A stretch of 64,000 bases of DNA, taken from NCBI RefSeq assembly GCF_029211185.1, contig NZ_JARGDO010000005.1, forward strand, positions 1 to 64,000. The letters run 5' to 3'. The translations under genes were made by a program, and so were the position numbers. Positions 1 through 12,936 of the stretch are shown here, one piece after another. Source of the DNA: Tessaracoccus caeni. GTDB taxonomy: Bacteria > Actinomycetota > Actinomycetes > Propionibacteriales > Propionibacteriaceae. The first letter of the stretch is position 1; the number at the start of each line of letters is the position of its first letter. Below the pieces are notes generated by a model that ran no database searches, was not told the origin of the DNA, and saw only the letters and a program-made list of their open reading frames with translations.

Positions 1-118
1 GGGGTCAAGAACCCCCAACCTCCCCCGCCCGCCCGGGGCCCCCCGCGTTCCCGGGGGGGCGGCGGGCAAAAAACCGCGGGGGGGGGGCACCTTGGGTCCC
101 CCCCCGACGTCGTCTGTA
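1..118. other. Low-complexity G/C homopolymer stretch at the window edge
   Basis: This stretch is almost entirely runs of G and C, with one A run, and shows no coding character. It lies directly downstream of the tpiA stop, where secG is often found in actinobacteria. The pattern looks like a poor-quality contig end rather than real chromosome. A natural terminator is possible, but no clean stem can be drawn. Confidence 0.6.
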
Positions 119-126
119 TCAGGTGA

Positions 127-906
127 TCAGAGCTGGTAGAACCGCACGATCGCCGCGAACTCGTCGGGCTGAAGGCTCGCGCCGCCCACCAGAGCACCGT
201 CGATATCGGGCTGCGCCATGATCTGCGCCACGTTGCCCGACTTCACCGAGCCGCCGTACTGGATGCGCACCGCGTCGGCGGCCTCCTGGCCGTAGACCTC
301 GGCGATGTCCGCGCGGATGGCGGCGCACATCTCCTGGGCCTGCTCGGAGGTGGCGACCTCGCCGGTGCCGATGGCCCACACGGGCTCGTAGGCGACGACG
401 ATGCCCGCGACCTGCTCGGCGGTCAGGCCGGCCAGGCTGCCGCGCAGCTGCGCCAGCGTGTAGCTGACGTGCTCGCCGGCCTTGCGAATGTCGAGGCCCT
501 CGCCGACGCACACGATCGGAACCATGCCGGCAGACAGCACCTTGGCGGCCTTGGCGGCGACGATCTCGTCGGTCTCGCCGTAGTACTCACGACGCTCGGA
601 GTGACCGACGATCACGTAATCGACGTTCAGCTTGCTGAGCATCGAGGTGGAGATCTCGCCGGTGTAGGCGCCGTTGTCGTTCTGCGACACGTTCTGCGCA
701 CCGAGACCGAAGCGCAGGCGGTCGCCGTCGATCAGGGTGCGCACGGTGCGGATGTCGGTGAACGGCACGCAGAACACGGCCTCCGACTGCTCCGGATCCC
801 AGCTCTTGTCGATCAGGGTGTAGTTGATCTTCTCGACCAGTCCGGTGGCCTCGACGTGGTCGATGTTCATCTTCCAGTTGCCGGCCATGATGGGCTTGCG
901 GGTCAT
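127..906 (-). CDS. tpiA: Triosephosphate isomerase
   Basis: Cytoplasmic glycolytic enzyme that interconverts dihydroxyacetone phosphate and glyceraldehyde 3-phosphate. The 259-residue length is normal for a single TIM barrel. Visible motifs are the N-terminal AGNWKMN (substrate Asn and Lys), the VGHSERR segment with the catalytic His, and the active-site segment [11 protein letters not shown] with the catalytic Glu and the start of the flexible loop. The C-terminal YGGSVKSGN and GALVGGASL form the phosphate-binding site. The start codon shares one base with the pgk stop (TGATG), so it is translationally coupled as the last gene of gap-pgk-tpiA. No substitution in a key residue was noticed. 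Confidence 0.97.
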   Translation of the reverse strand: MTRKPIMAGNWKMNIDHVEATGLVEKINYTLIDKSWDPEQSEAVFCVPFTDIRTVRTLIDGDRLRFGLGAQNVSQNDNGAYTGEISTSMLSKLNVDYVIVGHSERREYYGETDEIVAAKAAKVLSAGMVPIVCVGEGLDIRKAGEHVSYTLAQLRGSLAGLTAEQVAGIVVAYEPVWAIGTGEVATSEQAQEMCAAIRADIAEVYGQEAADAVRIQYGGSVKSGNVAQIMAQPDIDGALVGGASLQPDEFAAIVRFYQL

Positions 907-2117
907 CAGTTCTCCTCCAAAACGGCGATACCGGGCAGTTCCTTGCCCTCCAAAAACTCCAGCGACGCGCCGCCGCCGGTGGAAATGTGGCCGAACTCGT
1001 CGTCGGCATGGCCCAGCACGCGCACGGCCGCAGCGGAGTCGCCGCCGCCGACCACGGACAGGCCGTCGGTCTCGGTGAGGGCCTGCGCCACCGCGGCGGT
1101 GCCCTCGGCCAGAGCCTTGATCTCGAAGACGCCCATGGGACCGTTCCAGAACACCGTCTTGGCGCCCGTGATGGCCTCGGCGTACAGCTTCTCGGTCTCA
1201 GGGCCGATGTCGAGGCCCATCTTGCCGTCGGGGATCTTGTCGGCCAACACGATCTCGACGTCGCCGTCGACGGTGCGAGCGTCGAAGTTCATGCCGTTGG
1301 CGACGCGCACGTCGACGGGCAGCAGGATCTGCTTGCCCGCGTTCTTGGCGGTCTCGACGTAGTCGAGGCAGGTCTGCAGGTTGGACTCGTCGAGCAGCGA
1401 GTTGCCGATGCCGCTGCCCTGAGCCTTCAGGAAGGTGTACGCCATGCCGCCGCCGATGACCAGGGTGTCGGCAACCTTCAGCAGGTTGTCGATGACGGAG
1501 AGCTTGTCGGCAACCTTGGCGCCGCCGAGCACGACGACGTACGGGCGCTCGGGGGTCTCGGTGAGCTGCTTGAGGATGCCCACCTCCTTGGCCACGAGGT
1601 AGCCGGCGGCGTTCGGCAGCAGCTTGGCCACGTCGTAGACAGAGGCCTGCTTGCGGTGCACCACACCGAAGCCGTCGGAGACGAACACGTCGCCGAAGGC
1701 CGCGTACTTGGCGGCCAGCTCCTGGCGGGCGGCCTCGTCCTTGGACTCCTCAGCCGGCTCGTAGCGCACGTTCTCCAGCAGGGCGACGTCGCCGTCCTGC
1801 AGCGATGCGACGGTGGCGGCAGCGGAGTCGCCGACGACGTCCTCGGCCAGCTTCACGTCGACACCCAGCAGCTCGCCCAGGCGGGCGGCGACGGGGGCCA
1901 GCGAGAACTTGGGATTGGCCTCGCCCTTGGGACGGCCCAGGTGAGCCATGATCACGACGCGGGCGCCGGCCTCGCGCAGCTTGGTGAGCGTGGGCAGCGC
2001 CGCCTTGATGCGGCCATCGTCGGTGATGTTCTTGTCAGCGTCCAGGGGGACGTTGAAGTCGCAGCGGATGAGCACCCGCTTGCCGGTGAGATCTCCGAGA
2101 TCGTCAACGGTCTTCAT
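906..2117 (-). CDS. pgk: Phosphoglycerate kinase
   Basis: Transfers phosphate between 1,3-bisphosphoglycerate and ADP in the cytoplasm. The 403-residue length fits the bacterial family. The N-terminal domain shows [13 protein letters not shown] and the substrate-binding [10 protein letters not shown]. The C-terminal nucleotide domain has LGGAKVADK, the WNGPMGVFE segment and a GGGDSAAAV glycine-rich loop near residue 360. It sits between gap upstream and tpiA downstream. A strong hairpin separates it from gap, so pgk-tpiA may be partly uncoupled from gap transcription. Confidence 0.97.
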   Translation of the reverse strand: MKTVDDLGDLTGKRVLIRCDFNVPLDADKNITDDGRIKAALPTLTKLREAGARVVIMAHLGRPKGEANPKFSLAPVAARLGELLGVDVKLAEDVVGDSAAATVASLQDGDVALLENVRYEPAEESKDEAARQELAAKYAAFGDVFVSDGFGVVHRKQASVYDVAKLLPNAAGYLVAKEVGILKQLTETPERPYVVVLGGAKVADKLSVIDNLLKVADTLVIGGGMAYTFLKAQGSGIGNSLLDESNLQTCLDYVETAKNAGKQILLPVDVRVANGMNFDARTVDGDVEIVLADKIPDGKMGLDIGPETEKLYAEAITGAKTVFWNGPMGVFEIKALAEGTAAVAQALTETDGLSVVGGGDSAAAVRVLGHADDEFGHISTGGGASLEFLEGKELPGIAVLEEN

Positions 2118-2156
2118 AAGATGTGAGCCTTTCTGAGAAGGGGTGAGAACGCGGAG

Positions 2157-2195
2157 ACGGCCCCGCGACCCCGAAGGTGGGGTTCGCGGGGCCGT
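2157..2195. terminator. GC-rich hairpin between gap and pgk
   Basis: The left arm (2157-2172) and right arm (2179-2195) pair over about 16 bases, with one bulged base, around the loop GAAGGT. No clear T-run follows on the minus strand. It could be an intrinsic terminator or attenuator that leaves part of gap transcription reading into pgk, or a processing or stability stem. The symmetry is seen in the sequence; the function is inferred. Confidence 0.65.
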
Positions 2196-2222
2196 CCCTC
2201 AATGCACCGTGGTGCTAGCTGA

Positions 2223-3302
<1,080 letters not shown>

Positions 3303-3391
3303 CTAACCGCACTACAGGGCGTAGGCGATAGGGGGGTCCGGTTCTGGTCACCCGATGTTCATCAACCGTTATATGGCCTTGTCACGCGAGC

Positions 3392-4372
3392 TCAGGCATC
3401 CCTGAGTTCGGGCGGCAGGCTCTCCTCGGTGGTGGCGATCCCCTGGCTGCGAGCGGCCCTGTCGGCCGCGGTGAGCAGGCGTCGGATGCGACCCGCGATG
3501 GCGTCCTTGGTCAGCGGCGGCTCGTGCAGCTGGCCGAGTTCCTCCAGGCTGGCCTGGCGGTGCTCCAGCCGCAGTTTCCCCGCGGAGGTGAGGTGATCGG
3601 GCGCGTCGGCGCCGAGGATCTCCAGCGCCCGCTCCACCCTGGCCGACGCCGTGACCGCGGCCCGGGCCGAACGCCGGAGGTTGGCATCGTCGAAGTTGGC
3701 CAGCCGGTTGGCCTGGGCGTGCACTTCGCGACGCATCCGTCGCTCTTCCCAATCGAGCCGGGTCTCCTGGGCACCCATCCGGGTGAGCAGGTCGGCGATC
3801 TGCTCGCCGTCGCGCACCACGACGCGATCGACGCCGCGCACCTCGCGCGATTTGGCTTCCACCCCGAGCCGGCGCGCGGCACCGACCAGCGCCAGCGCCG
3901 CCTCGGATCCGGGGCAGGTGATTTCCAGCGCCATCGAGCGTCCGGGTTCGGTGAGCGAGCCGCGGGCGAGGAAGGCGCCACGCCACACCGCCACCTGATC
4001 GGCCTGCGAGCCTCCGACGACGGTCGGCGGAAGGCCGCGCACGGGGCGTCGGTTGCGATCGATCAGGCCGGTGAGGCGTGCGAGCTCCTCACCCTGCCGG
4101 CCCACGCGCAGGCAGTACCGCGTTCCCCGGCGCAGGCCGGAGGCGTTGATCACCATCAGCTCGCTCTCCACCGAGTACAGCTCGGCGAGGAAACGGCGCA
4201 GCCGACGCGCGGCCGCCGACGTGTCGAGCTCGGCCTCCACCACGATGGACCCGGCCACCAGGTGTAGTCCCCCGCCGAAGCGCAGCAGCGAGATCGCCTC
4301 CGCCCGGCGGGCGTTGGGCTGCGCGGCAGGCACGGCGGCCAGCTCCGACTTCACCTTCTGGGTCAACGCCAT
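3392..4372 (-). CDS. whiA: Sporulation-type transcription regulator WhiA
   Basis: DNA-binding protein with a degenerate LAGLIDADG homing-endonuclease fold followed by a C-terminal helix-turn-helix. In Streptomyces it acts with WhiB in sporulation septation; in non-sporulating actinobacteria and Firmicutes it affects division and growth. The 326-residue length is normal. The N-terminal half contains [13 protein letters not shown], the family's endonuclease-like motif. The C-terminal part has [16 protein letters not shown], the likely recognition region. It sits in the conserved rapZ-yvcK-whiA order, 19 bp after yvcK. Confidence 0.95.
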   Translation of the reverse strand: MALTQKVKSELAAVPAAQPNARRAEAISLLRFGGGLHLVAGSIVVEAELDTSAAARRLRRFLAELYSVESELMVINASGLRRGTRYCLRVGRQGEELARLTGLIDRNRRPVRGLPPTVVGGSQADQVAVWRGAFLARGSLTEPGRSMALEITCPGSEAALALVGAARRLGVEAKSREVRGVDRVVVRDGEQIADLLTRMGAQETRLDWEERRMRREVHAQANRLANFDDANLRRSARAAVTASARVERALEILGADAPDHLTSAGKLRLEHRQASLEELGQLHEPPLTKDAIAGRIRRLLTAADRAARSQGIATTEESLPPELRDA

Positions 4373-4391
4373 GCGGCACCTCTTCCTTCGG

Positions 4392-5333
4392 TCATCCGAT
4401 GACCTCGCTGAACACCGACGCGAGCCGGTTGATGTCGTGGGTGGTCGAGCCGTCCCTGGCGCGCAGGTCGGCGATCACGACGTCGCCCCCGAGAGCGGCG
4501 ACGAAACGCTCGAGATAACGATCGGCGAACGCGACGTCGACGATCACCTTGTCCAGGCGCAGCTCCGGCGCGTGCTCGGCGAGCAGCTCGATGTGCCTGG
4601 AGGCCGTGAAGCCGTCGGTCTCGGCCGCAGAGGCGATGTTGAGCACCAGGATCCGGGTGGCCTTGGTACGCCCGATGGCGGCGGCGAGCTCGGGCACCAG
4701 CAGGTGCGGGATCACGCTGGTGAACCACGATCCAGGACCGAGCACGACGGCGTCGGCCTCCTCGACCGCGGCGACGGCCTCGGGCCGGGCCGGCGGCCGA
4801 TCGGGCACCAGACGCACCGATTGCACGGTGGCCATGGTCTTGGCCACCGTCGACTGTCCGGAGAGCGTGCAGATCTCGTCGGGCTCCATGGGGTCGAGGC
4901 CCAGCACGTCAGCCTCGATGTCGAGCGGCACCGAGCTCATCGGCAGCACGCGACCGCGGGTGCGCAGCAGATCGCCCACCATGTCGAGGCCTTCGACGGG
5001 GTCGTCGAACTCCTGCCAGAGCCCGGCGATCAGCAGATTGCCCACCGCATGACCGGCGAGGGGGCCGCTTCCGTTATATCGGGCCTGCAGCACGCTCGCC
5101 CAGGTGCGCCCTACTTTGTCATCGGAGCAGAGCGCGGCCAGCGCCATGCGCAGATCCCCGGGCGGAAGGCAGGCGAACTCCTTGCGGAGCCGGCCGGAGG
5201 AGCCGCCATCGTCGGCGACCGTCACCACGGCGGTGAGCTGGTCGGTGATCCGGCGCAGCGCGCTGAGCGAAGCGGAGAGCCCATGCCCGCCGCCGAAGGC
5301 CACTACCCTGGGGAGCTGTCGCAAGCCGCTCAC
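4392..5333 (-). CDS. yvcK: YvcK/CofD-like gluconeogenesis factor
   Basis: Member of the CofD-like family. YvcK binds UDP-sugars and is needed for growth on gluconeogenic carbon sources and for normal cell shape in Bacillus, and its mycobacterial counterpart CuvA acts in wall synthesis. The 313-residue protein begins with the family motif [13 protein letters not shown] and includes [15 protein letters not shown] near residue 40 and a [13 protein letters not shown] loop. Its start overlaps the rapZ stop by four bases (ATGA), and whiA follows closely, so the three genes are likely one transcript. Confidence 0.95.
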   Translation of the reverse strand: MSGLRQLPRVVAFGGGHGLSASLSALRRITDQLTAVVTVADDGGSSGRLRKEFACLPPGDLRMALAALCSDDKVGRTWASVLQARYNGSGPLAGHAVGNLLIAGLWQEFDDPVEGLDMVGDLLRTRGRVLPMSSVPLDIEADVLGLDPMEPDEICTLSGQSTVAKTMATVQSVRLVPDRPPARPEAVAAVEEADAVVLGPGSWFTSVIPHLLVPELAAAIGRTKATRILVLNIASAAETDGFTASRHIELLAEHAPELRLDKVIVDVAFADRYLERFVAALGGDVVIADLRARDGSTTHDINRLASVFSEVIG

Positions 5334-6181
5334 TCCTTCCCTAGGTCGCGGTGCAGGATGCTGACGGTGACCCCCTGTTCACGCAGCCGAGTCGCCAGTT
5401 CTTCGCTCATCGAGGTCGAACGGTGCTTGCCGCCCGTGCAGCCGACGGCGACCGTCACCTGACGCTTGCCCTCGGTGAGGTAACCGGGCGCGACATCGAT
5501 GAGTAGGTCGAGCATATGCTGCTGGAAGCGCTGCGCCTGATCGTGTTTGAGCACGTAGGACGCCACGTCCTTGCTCAGACCCGACTTGGGCCGCAGTTCC
5601 GGGATCCAGAACGGATTGGGGAGGAAGCGCACGTCGAAGACCATGTCGGCATCGACGGGCACCCCGTTCTTGAAGCCGAACGAGATCAGCGCCACCTTCA
5701 GCTGGTCGCTGGCGTCGTCGCCGAAGTGGTTCACGATGCGCTGCACGAGCTGACGCGCATTGAGGCGAGTGGTGTCGACGACGATGTCGGCGTCGGCCCG
5801 AAGCTGAGCCAGCAGCTCGCGTTCTTTCCTGATGCCGTCCAGCAGACGCCCGTCGCCCTGCAGCGGCAGCGGCCGACGGTTGGACTCCTGCCGCTGCACG
5901 ATCACGTCATCGGTGGCCTCCAGGTACACCATGGTGATCCGGAAGCCACGATCCCGGAGCCGCTCCATCGCCCTGGGCAGCTGCGCGAAGAGCGAGCGGC
6001 TGCGCACGTCGGTGACGACGGCGATCCGGTGCTCCCCCACCTCCTCCAAGGACTCCGACAGCGCAGGCAGCATGGCCGGCGGCAAGTTGTCGACGACGTA
6101 CCACCCCAGGTCTTCCATGGCGTGAGCGACGGTACGACGACCCGCTCCGGACAGACCAGTGATGATGGTGAACTCCTGCAT
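5330..6181 (-). CDS. rapZ: RapZ/YvcJ nucleotide-binding protein
   Basis: P-loop protein of the RapZ (YvcJ) family. In E. coli RapZ steers GlmZ small-RNA decay and so amino-sugar synthesis; the actinobacterial role is less clear. The start is set at the ATG giving MQEFTIITGLSG (283 residues, the family norm). A longer in-frame extension would run 89 codons upstream into the divergent antitoxin gene. The Walker A segment reads GLSGAGRRT, with Arg instead of the usual Lys. The C-terminal domain shows GCTGGKHRSTSMSEEL. Its stop overlaps the yvcK start. Confidence 0.93.
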   Translation of the reverse strand: MQEFTIITGLSGAGRRTVAHAMEDLGWYVVDNLPPAMLPALSESLEEVGEHRIAVVTDVRSRSLFAQLPRAMERLRDRGFRITMVYLEATDDVIVQRQESNRRPLPLQGDGRLLDGIRKERELLAQLRADADIVVDTTRLNARQLVQRIVNHFGDDASDQLKVALISFGFKNGVPVDADMVFDVRFLPNPFWIPELRPKSGLSKDVASYVLKHDQAQRFQQHMLDLLIDVAPGYLTEGKRQVTVAVGCTGGKHRSTSMSEELATRLREQGVTVSILHRDLGKE

Positions 6182-6340
6182 GGGCCACAGCCTATCGATG
6201 TTGCCGAGCGGGCGACGTTCTCGATCTCCGCTGCCGGTCGACACGTCCCACCCGCTGAGGTGCTTGTCTCCTGATCCGTCAGGCACCCGAACTGACACTC
6301 GTCGGTCGCCACGTGGCCACGCGGGTAGCACTCTCACCCC

Positions 6341-6375
6341 TTTCGAATATTTCGATTCAAGCGTATGCTTGGTGC
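6341..6375 (+). promoter_or_regulatory. Promoter with two small palindromes upstream of the orphan antitoxin
   Basis: A -10-like TATGCT (6364-6369) ends six bases before the ATG at 6376, so the transcript is probably leaderless. Two dyads overlap it: TCGAA-TAT-TTCGA (6343-6355) and CAAGC-GTAT-GCTTG (6358-6371). Both are placed where an autoregulating antitoxin would bind. The -35 (TTTCGA) is weak. Operator function is an inference. Confidence 0.5.
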
Positions 6376-6822
6376 ATGTCTTCACCGACGACAGAGCCGA
6401 CGACCGTCCTTCCGCCTGCTGATATGGAAGCGATGCTGGATCTATCACGCTTCCTCGCGCATGTCACGGAGCCGGCCGCTCTTCTGGGGCCTGATGGTCA
6501 AACGGTGCCGTTACCAATGGAGGCCTATCAGGTGTTGGTCAAGGTGGTCGAGTCGATGGGTGCGGGCAAGGCGATCACCGTCGCGCCTCTCGATCAGCGG
6601 CTCACCACACAGGAGGCGGCCAACTTCCTTGGAATCAGCCGGCCTACCCTGGTCAAGCTGATCGATCACGGCGAGATCGCTCATGAACGCCCAGCTGGAG
6701 GTCGCCATCGTAGGGTCCGCCTCAGCGACTTGGTGGACTATCAGCGTCGCATGCGAGCCGAGCGGCGCGCCGCGTTGGACGACCTGACCGAGCGGGCTGC
6801 AGCGGCCGGACTTTATAAGTGA
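6376..6822 (+). CDS. Excisionase-family helix-turn-helix protein, likely antitoxin without a toxin
   Basis: A 148-residue protein. The centre (about residues 74-120) is a MerR/excisionase-type winged helix, with LTTQEAANFLGISRPTLVKL and then HRRVRLSDLVDY. This domain is common in actinobacterial antitoxins encoded just before a PIN-domain toxin. The start at ATG 6376 is chosen over an upstream in-frame ATG at 6313 because of the -10 box and palindromes lying just before it. No toxin follows: the 200 bp to the next promoter has no PIN-like frame. It sits at the junction between rapZ and the accessory block. It may be an orphan antitoxin or a stand-alone regulator. Confidence 0.75.
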   Translation: MSSPTTEPTTVLPPADMEAMLDLSRFLAHVTEPAALLGPDGQTVPLPMEAYQVLVKVVESMGAGKAITVAPLDQRLTTQEAANFLGISRPTLVKLIDHGEIAHERPAGGRHRRVRLSDLVDYQRRMRAERRAALDDLTERAAAAGLYK

Positions 6823-7030
6823 GTCCGAGGGGCGTGTCCCGGCGTGGCGTGGCCGCGCGTCCTGCTTCGTCGCTCCCGTATACGCGGCCGCAGCCTTCTT
6901 GGTGATCTCCCCTCCGCCGCCGGCTTGCCGGCTCACACCCCAACGCGTCAGGCCGTCAGGGTTCCCTGCGGAAAGGCTGTTAAGCACAGCTCCTGACAAC
7001 GCGGAGGTCTTGCGTAGCCACGTCGGGTCA

Positions 7031-10615
<3,585 letters not shown>

Positions 10616-10642
10616 AAGGCACTACCCTCGCATCAATGCGGT

Positions 10643-10682
10643 GTGGGGGACGGACCGGACCTCGGCCCGGTCCGTCCCCCAC
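10643..10682. terminator. Perfect 16-bp-stem hairpin between the PTS gene and bglG
   Basis: Arms 10643-10658 and 10667-10682 are exact inverse complements around an 8-base loop. There is no T-run. It ends 26 bases before the bglG start and could reduce transcription into the regulator, protect the upstream message or be a processing site. Confidence 0.65.
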
Positions 10683-10708
10683 GCCACGAGAAGAAGGACT
10701 TCCCTGGA

Positions 10709-11548
10709 ATGCGCGTCACGCGGGTCCTCAACAACAACGCCGTCATGGTCACCGACGACGACGGCGTCTCCATCGTGCTCGGTCGCGCGATCGGCTACGG
10801 CCGCAAGCCGGGCGACCGGATCGACCCGGACGCCGTGAGCGAGCGTTTCGTCCCCGATCAGACCACCTCGCTCGACCGGCTCGCGGCCCTGCTGACCGAC
10901 ACACCACTCGAGACGGTCAAGGTCGCCCGTGAGATCGCTGAGATGGCGCACTCCCGGCTCGCCGTGCGCGTCAGCCAGTCGCTCATCCTTCCTCTGGCCG
11001 ACCACCTCTGCTTCGCTGTTCAGCGCAGTCGCACGGGCCTGGAACTCGACTACCCCCTCCGGTGGGAGGTGACCCAGCTCTACCCCAACGAGATGGCTGT
11101 CGGACGAGACGCCGTCGACCTGGTGCGTCGACGTCTCGGCATCGACCTTCCCGACGACGAGGCCGTCGCGGTGGCGATGCACATCGTCAACGCCCAGTTC
11201 TCGGGCACCAATATCGCGCCGATGGTCGAGATGACCACCAAGCTCAACCGGATCCTCAGCCTGATCGAGGCCGAGCTGGGAACGACGATCGACCGCAACT
11301 CCATGGGCGTCGCCAGGTTCGTCACCCATCTGCGCTACCTGTTCGTTCGCCTGCACAGCCGCAAGCAGTACGAGGGCGAGGCGGTGAGCATTCGATCGGC
11401 CATCACCGACGCGCACCCCGCTGCGCATCATTGCGCCGAGCGCATCCGCTACCTGCTCACGCTCGACGACCAGTCACTGTCGGACGACGAGGTCACCTAC
11501 CTCACCCTCCACATCGCCCGTCTGGCTCAGGCCGCGGAACAGAACTGA
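10709..11548 (+). CDS. BglG/LicT-family transcriptional antiterminator
   Basis: RNA-binding antiterminator (279 residues). The N-terminal CAT RNA-binding domain starts MRVTRVLNNNAVMVTDDDG (1-55), with the family's RVLNNNAV motif. Two PRD domains follow (about 65-170 and 175-279), with PTS-phosphorylatable His candidates at FVTHLRYL and LTLHIARL. PTS phosphorylation should set its dimer state so that it binds the leader element at 7090-7120 only when substrate is present. The start is the ATG after AGAAGGA; an upstream in-frame ATG lies inside the hairpin and is unlikely. Here the regulator is the last gene of the operon. Confidence 0.93.
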   Translation: MRVTRVLNNNAVMVTDDDGVSIVLGRAIGYGRKPGDRIDPDAVSERFVPDQTTSLDRLAALLTDTPLETVKVAREIAEMAHSRLAVRVSQSLILPLADHLCFAVQRSRTGLELDYPLRWEVTQLYPNEMAVGRDAVDLVRRRLGIDLPDDEAVAVAMHIVNAQFSGTNIAPMVEMTTKLNRILSLIEAELGTTIDRNSMGVARFVTHLRYLFVRLHSRKQYEGEAVSIRSAITDAHPAAHHCAERIRYLLTLDDQSLSDDEVTYLTLHIARLAQAAEQN

Positions 11549-11640
11549 ACCGCATGGGCATGACAGCGTCGGACCACTGGTCCTCGCCTGCGGGTGGATG
11601 CTGCGTCTTCTTTGTCGGAGGCAACCCATAGGCTTCAGCC

Positions 11641-12936
11641 ATGACGGTGACCTATGCCTGGGAGTCCATCGCCGACGACCGCTCCATCGAACTGGCCACC
11701 TCGATGGCCACCGGCCCCTCGGGGCTGGTGGACAGTCCGCATTTCTTCAGCGGGTTCGTCGTCGACGCGGAGGAGTGCGCGCGCGGCATCCTGGCGGTCG
11801 CCAACGTCGCCGCGACGAGCTACTACTCGCGGATCGACTGGAGTTCGCTGGATCCCGTCGTCACCAGCGACGGCGAACGGCTCAGATTCGAGTCATTCTC
11901 CGGCTGCGGCGGGGTATACGCCCGGTTCGACCTGACGTCGCTGGACGGCGAACTCGGGGAACTGGGCACCACCAACATCGACGTCAATCCCCCGCTGCGG
12001 CACGCGCTGTCGACCATCCGCTCCGGCGAACCGCTACACCTCTCGGTGGGCCGCGACGCCGTCACCGCCACCACCAAGACGGAGACCCACGTCGAGCGGA
12101 AGGTGAAGCTGCCGGATCGGTGGGTGCGCGGCTTCGGCGAGGCCTCGGTGGCCTGCGCCACGATGCACCCGCTGGCCGAACTCGGCGCCATCGACGCGCT
12201 GCGCTTCCTTCGGTCGCTGCCACCGAATGGCCGGCGGATCTGGGTGGTGCCCTCTGGACGCACGTTGCGCCTGTCCGCCACCGCCTCTGCTGGCGCCGTC
12301 TATCTCGACGGCGCCCATCGTCTCGCCGAGCTGCTCCCGCTGCTGCGGTTCACGACCGCGCTGCGCATCTACGGTCCCACCGACGGCGGCAGCGAGCCGC
12401 GATCCAGCGCGTGGCAGCTCGTGCTGCCGACGGCGCATCTCACCCTCGTGCTGTCACCCGACGTCGCGCGTGGGTTCAGCGGCGAGGGCGGGGTGCTGCG
12501 CGACCTCGCCACCGGCGACGCGCACGACGCCGACGCCGTCCTCGACGTGTTGGCCTGGACGCCCGGCGCCGGTTCCGCAGAACTCGCCCTGGCGCTCGGC
12601 TGGGACGAGCCGCGCGTGCGGCGCACCCTCACCAGGCTGGGCACGTCCGGCCGCGTCGGCTTCGACAACGCCGACGGCCGGTTCTTCCATCGTGATCTTC
12701 CCTACGACGCCGACAAGGCCGCCCGCCGAAACCCTCGGCTGGTAGCGGCCCAACGCCTCGTCGAGGAGGGCGCCATCACGCTGGAGAACGAGGCGGCGAC
12801 GGTGCGCTCCGGCGCATCGACTTACCGCCTCCGACGCACCGACGGCGGTTGGCTGTGCGGCTGCGACTGGGGGCTGCGTCACGGCACCAGTCGGGGCCCT
12901 TGCAAGCATGGTTTGGCTGTGGAGCTGAGCGCATGA
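11641..12936 (+). CDS. SWIM zinc-finger protein
   Basis: A 431-residue protein of unknown function whose C-terminus is a SWIM-type zinc finger: CGCDW near residue 410 and GPCKH near 423 supply the C-x-C...C-x-H ligands. The rest (about 1-330) is a mixed domain with no catalytic motif that I recognise; residues 290-345 look like a winged-helix segment (ELALALGWDEPRVRRTLTRL). It overlaps the next gene by four bases (ATGA), so the two products are made together. SWIM proteins of this type are often paired with DUF6493-like proteins in actinobacteria, and relatives of E. coli YehQ occur with MoxR/VWA modules. Neither MoxR nor VWA is present here. Confidence 0.8.
   Translation: MTVTYAWESIADDRSIELATSMATGPSGLVDSPHFFSGFVVDAEECARGILAVANVAATSYYSRIDWSSLDPVVTSDGERLRFESFSGCGGVYARFDLTSLDGELGELGTTNIDVNPPLRHALSTIRSGEPLHLSVGRDAVTATTKTETHVERKVKLPDRWVRGFGEASVACATMHPLAELGAIDALRFLRSLPPNGRRIWVVPSGRTLRLSATASAGAVYLDGAHRLAELLPLLRFTTALRIYGPTDGGSEPRSSAWQLVLPTAHLTLVLSPDVARGFSGEGGVLRDLATGDAHDADAVLDVLAWTPGAGSAELALALGWDEPRVRRTLTRLGTSGRVGFDNADGRFFHRDLPYDADKAARRNPRLVAAQRLVEEGAITLENEAATVRSGASTYRLRRTDGGWLCGCDWGLRHGTSRGPCKHGLAVELSA

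Noticed and set aside
987-2126. Long open frame on the plus strand, 379 codons, antisense to pgk
   Set aside because: It is a mirror frame caused by the GC-rich third positions of pgk; its product is a low-complexity run of Gly, Val, Leu, Asp and His with no ribosome site.
6182-6448. N-terminal extension of rapZ by 89 codons
   Set aside because: It would overlap the promoter and first codons of the divergent antitoxin gene, and the family starts at MQEFTI.
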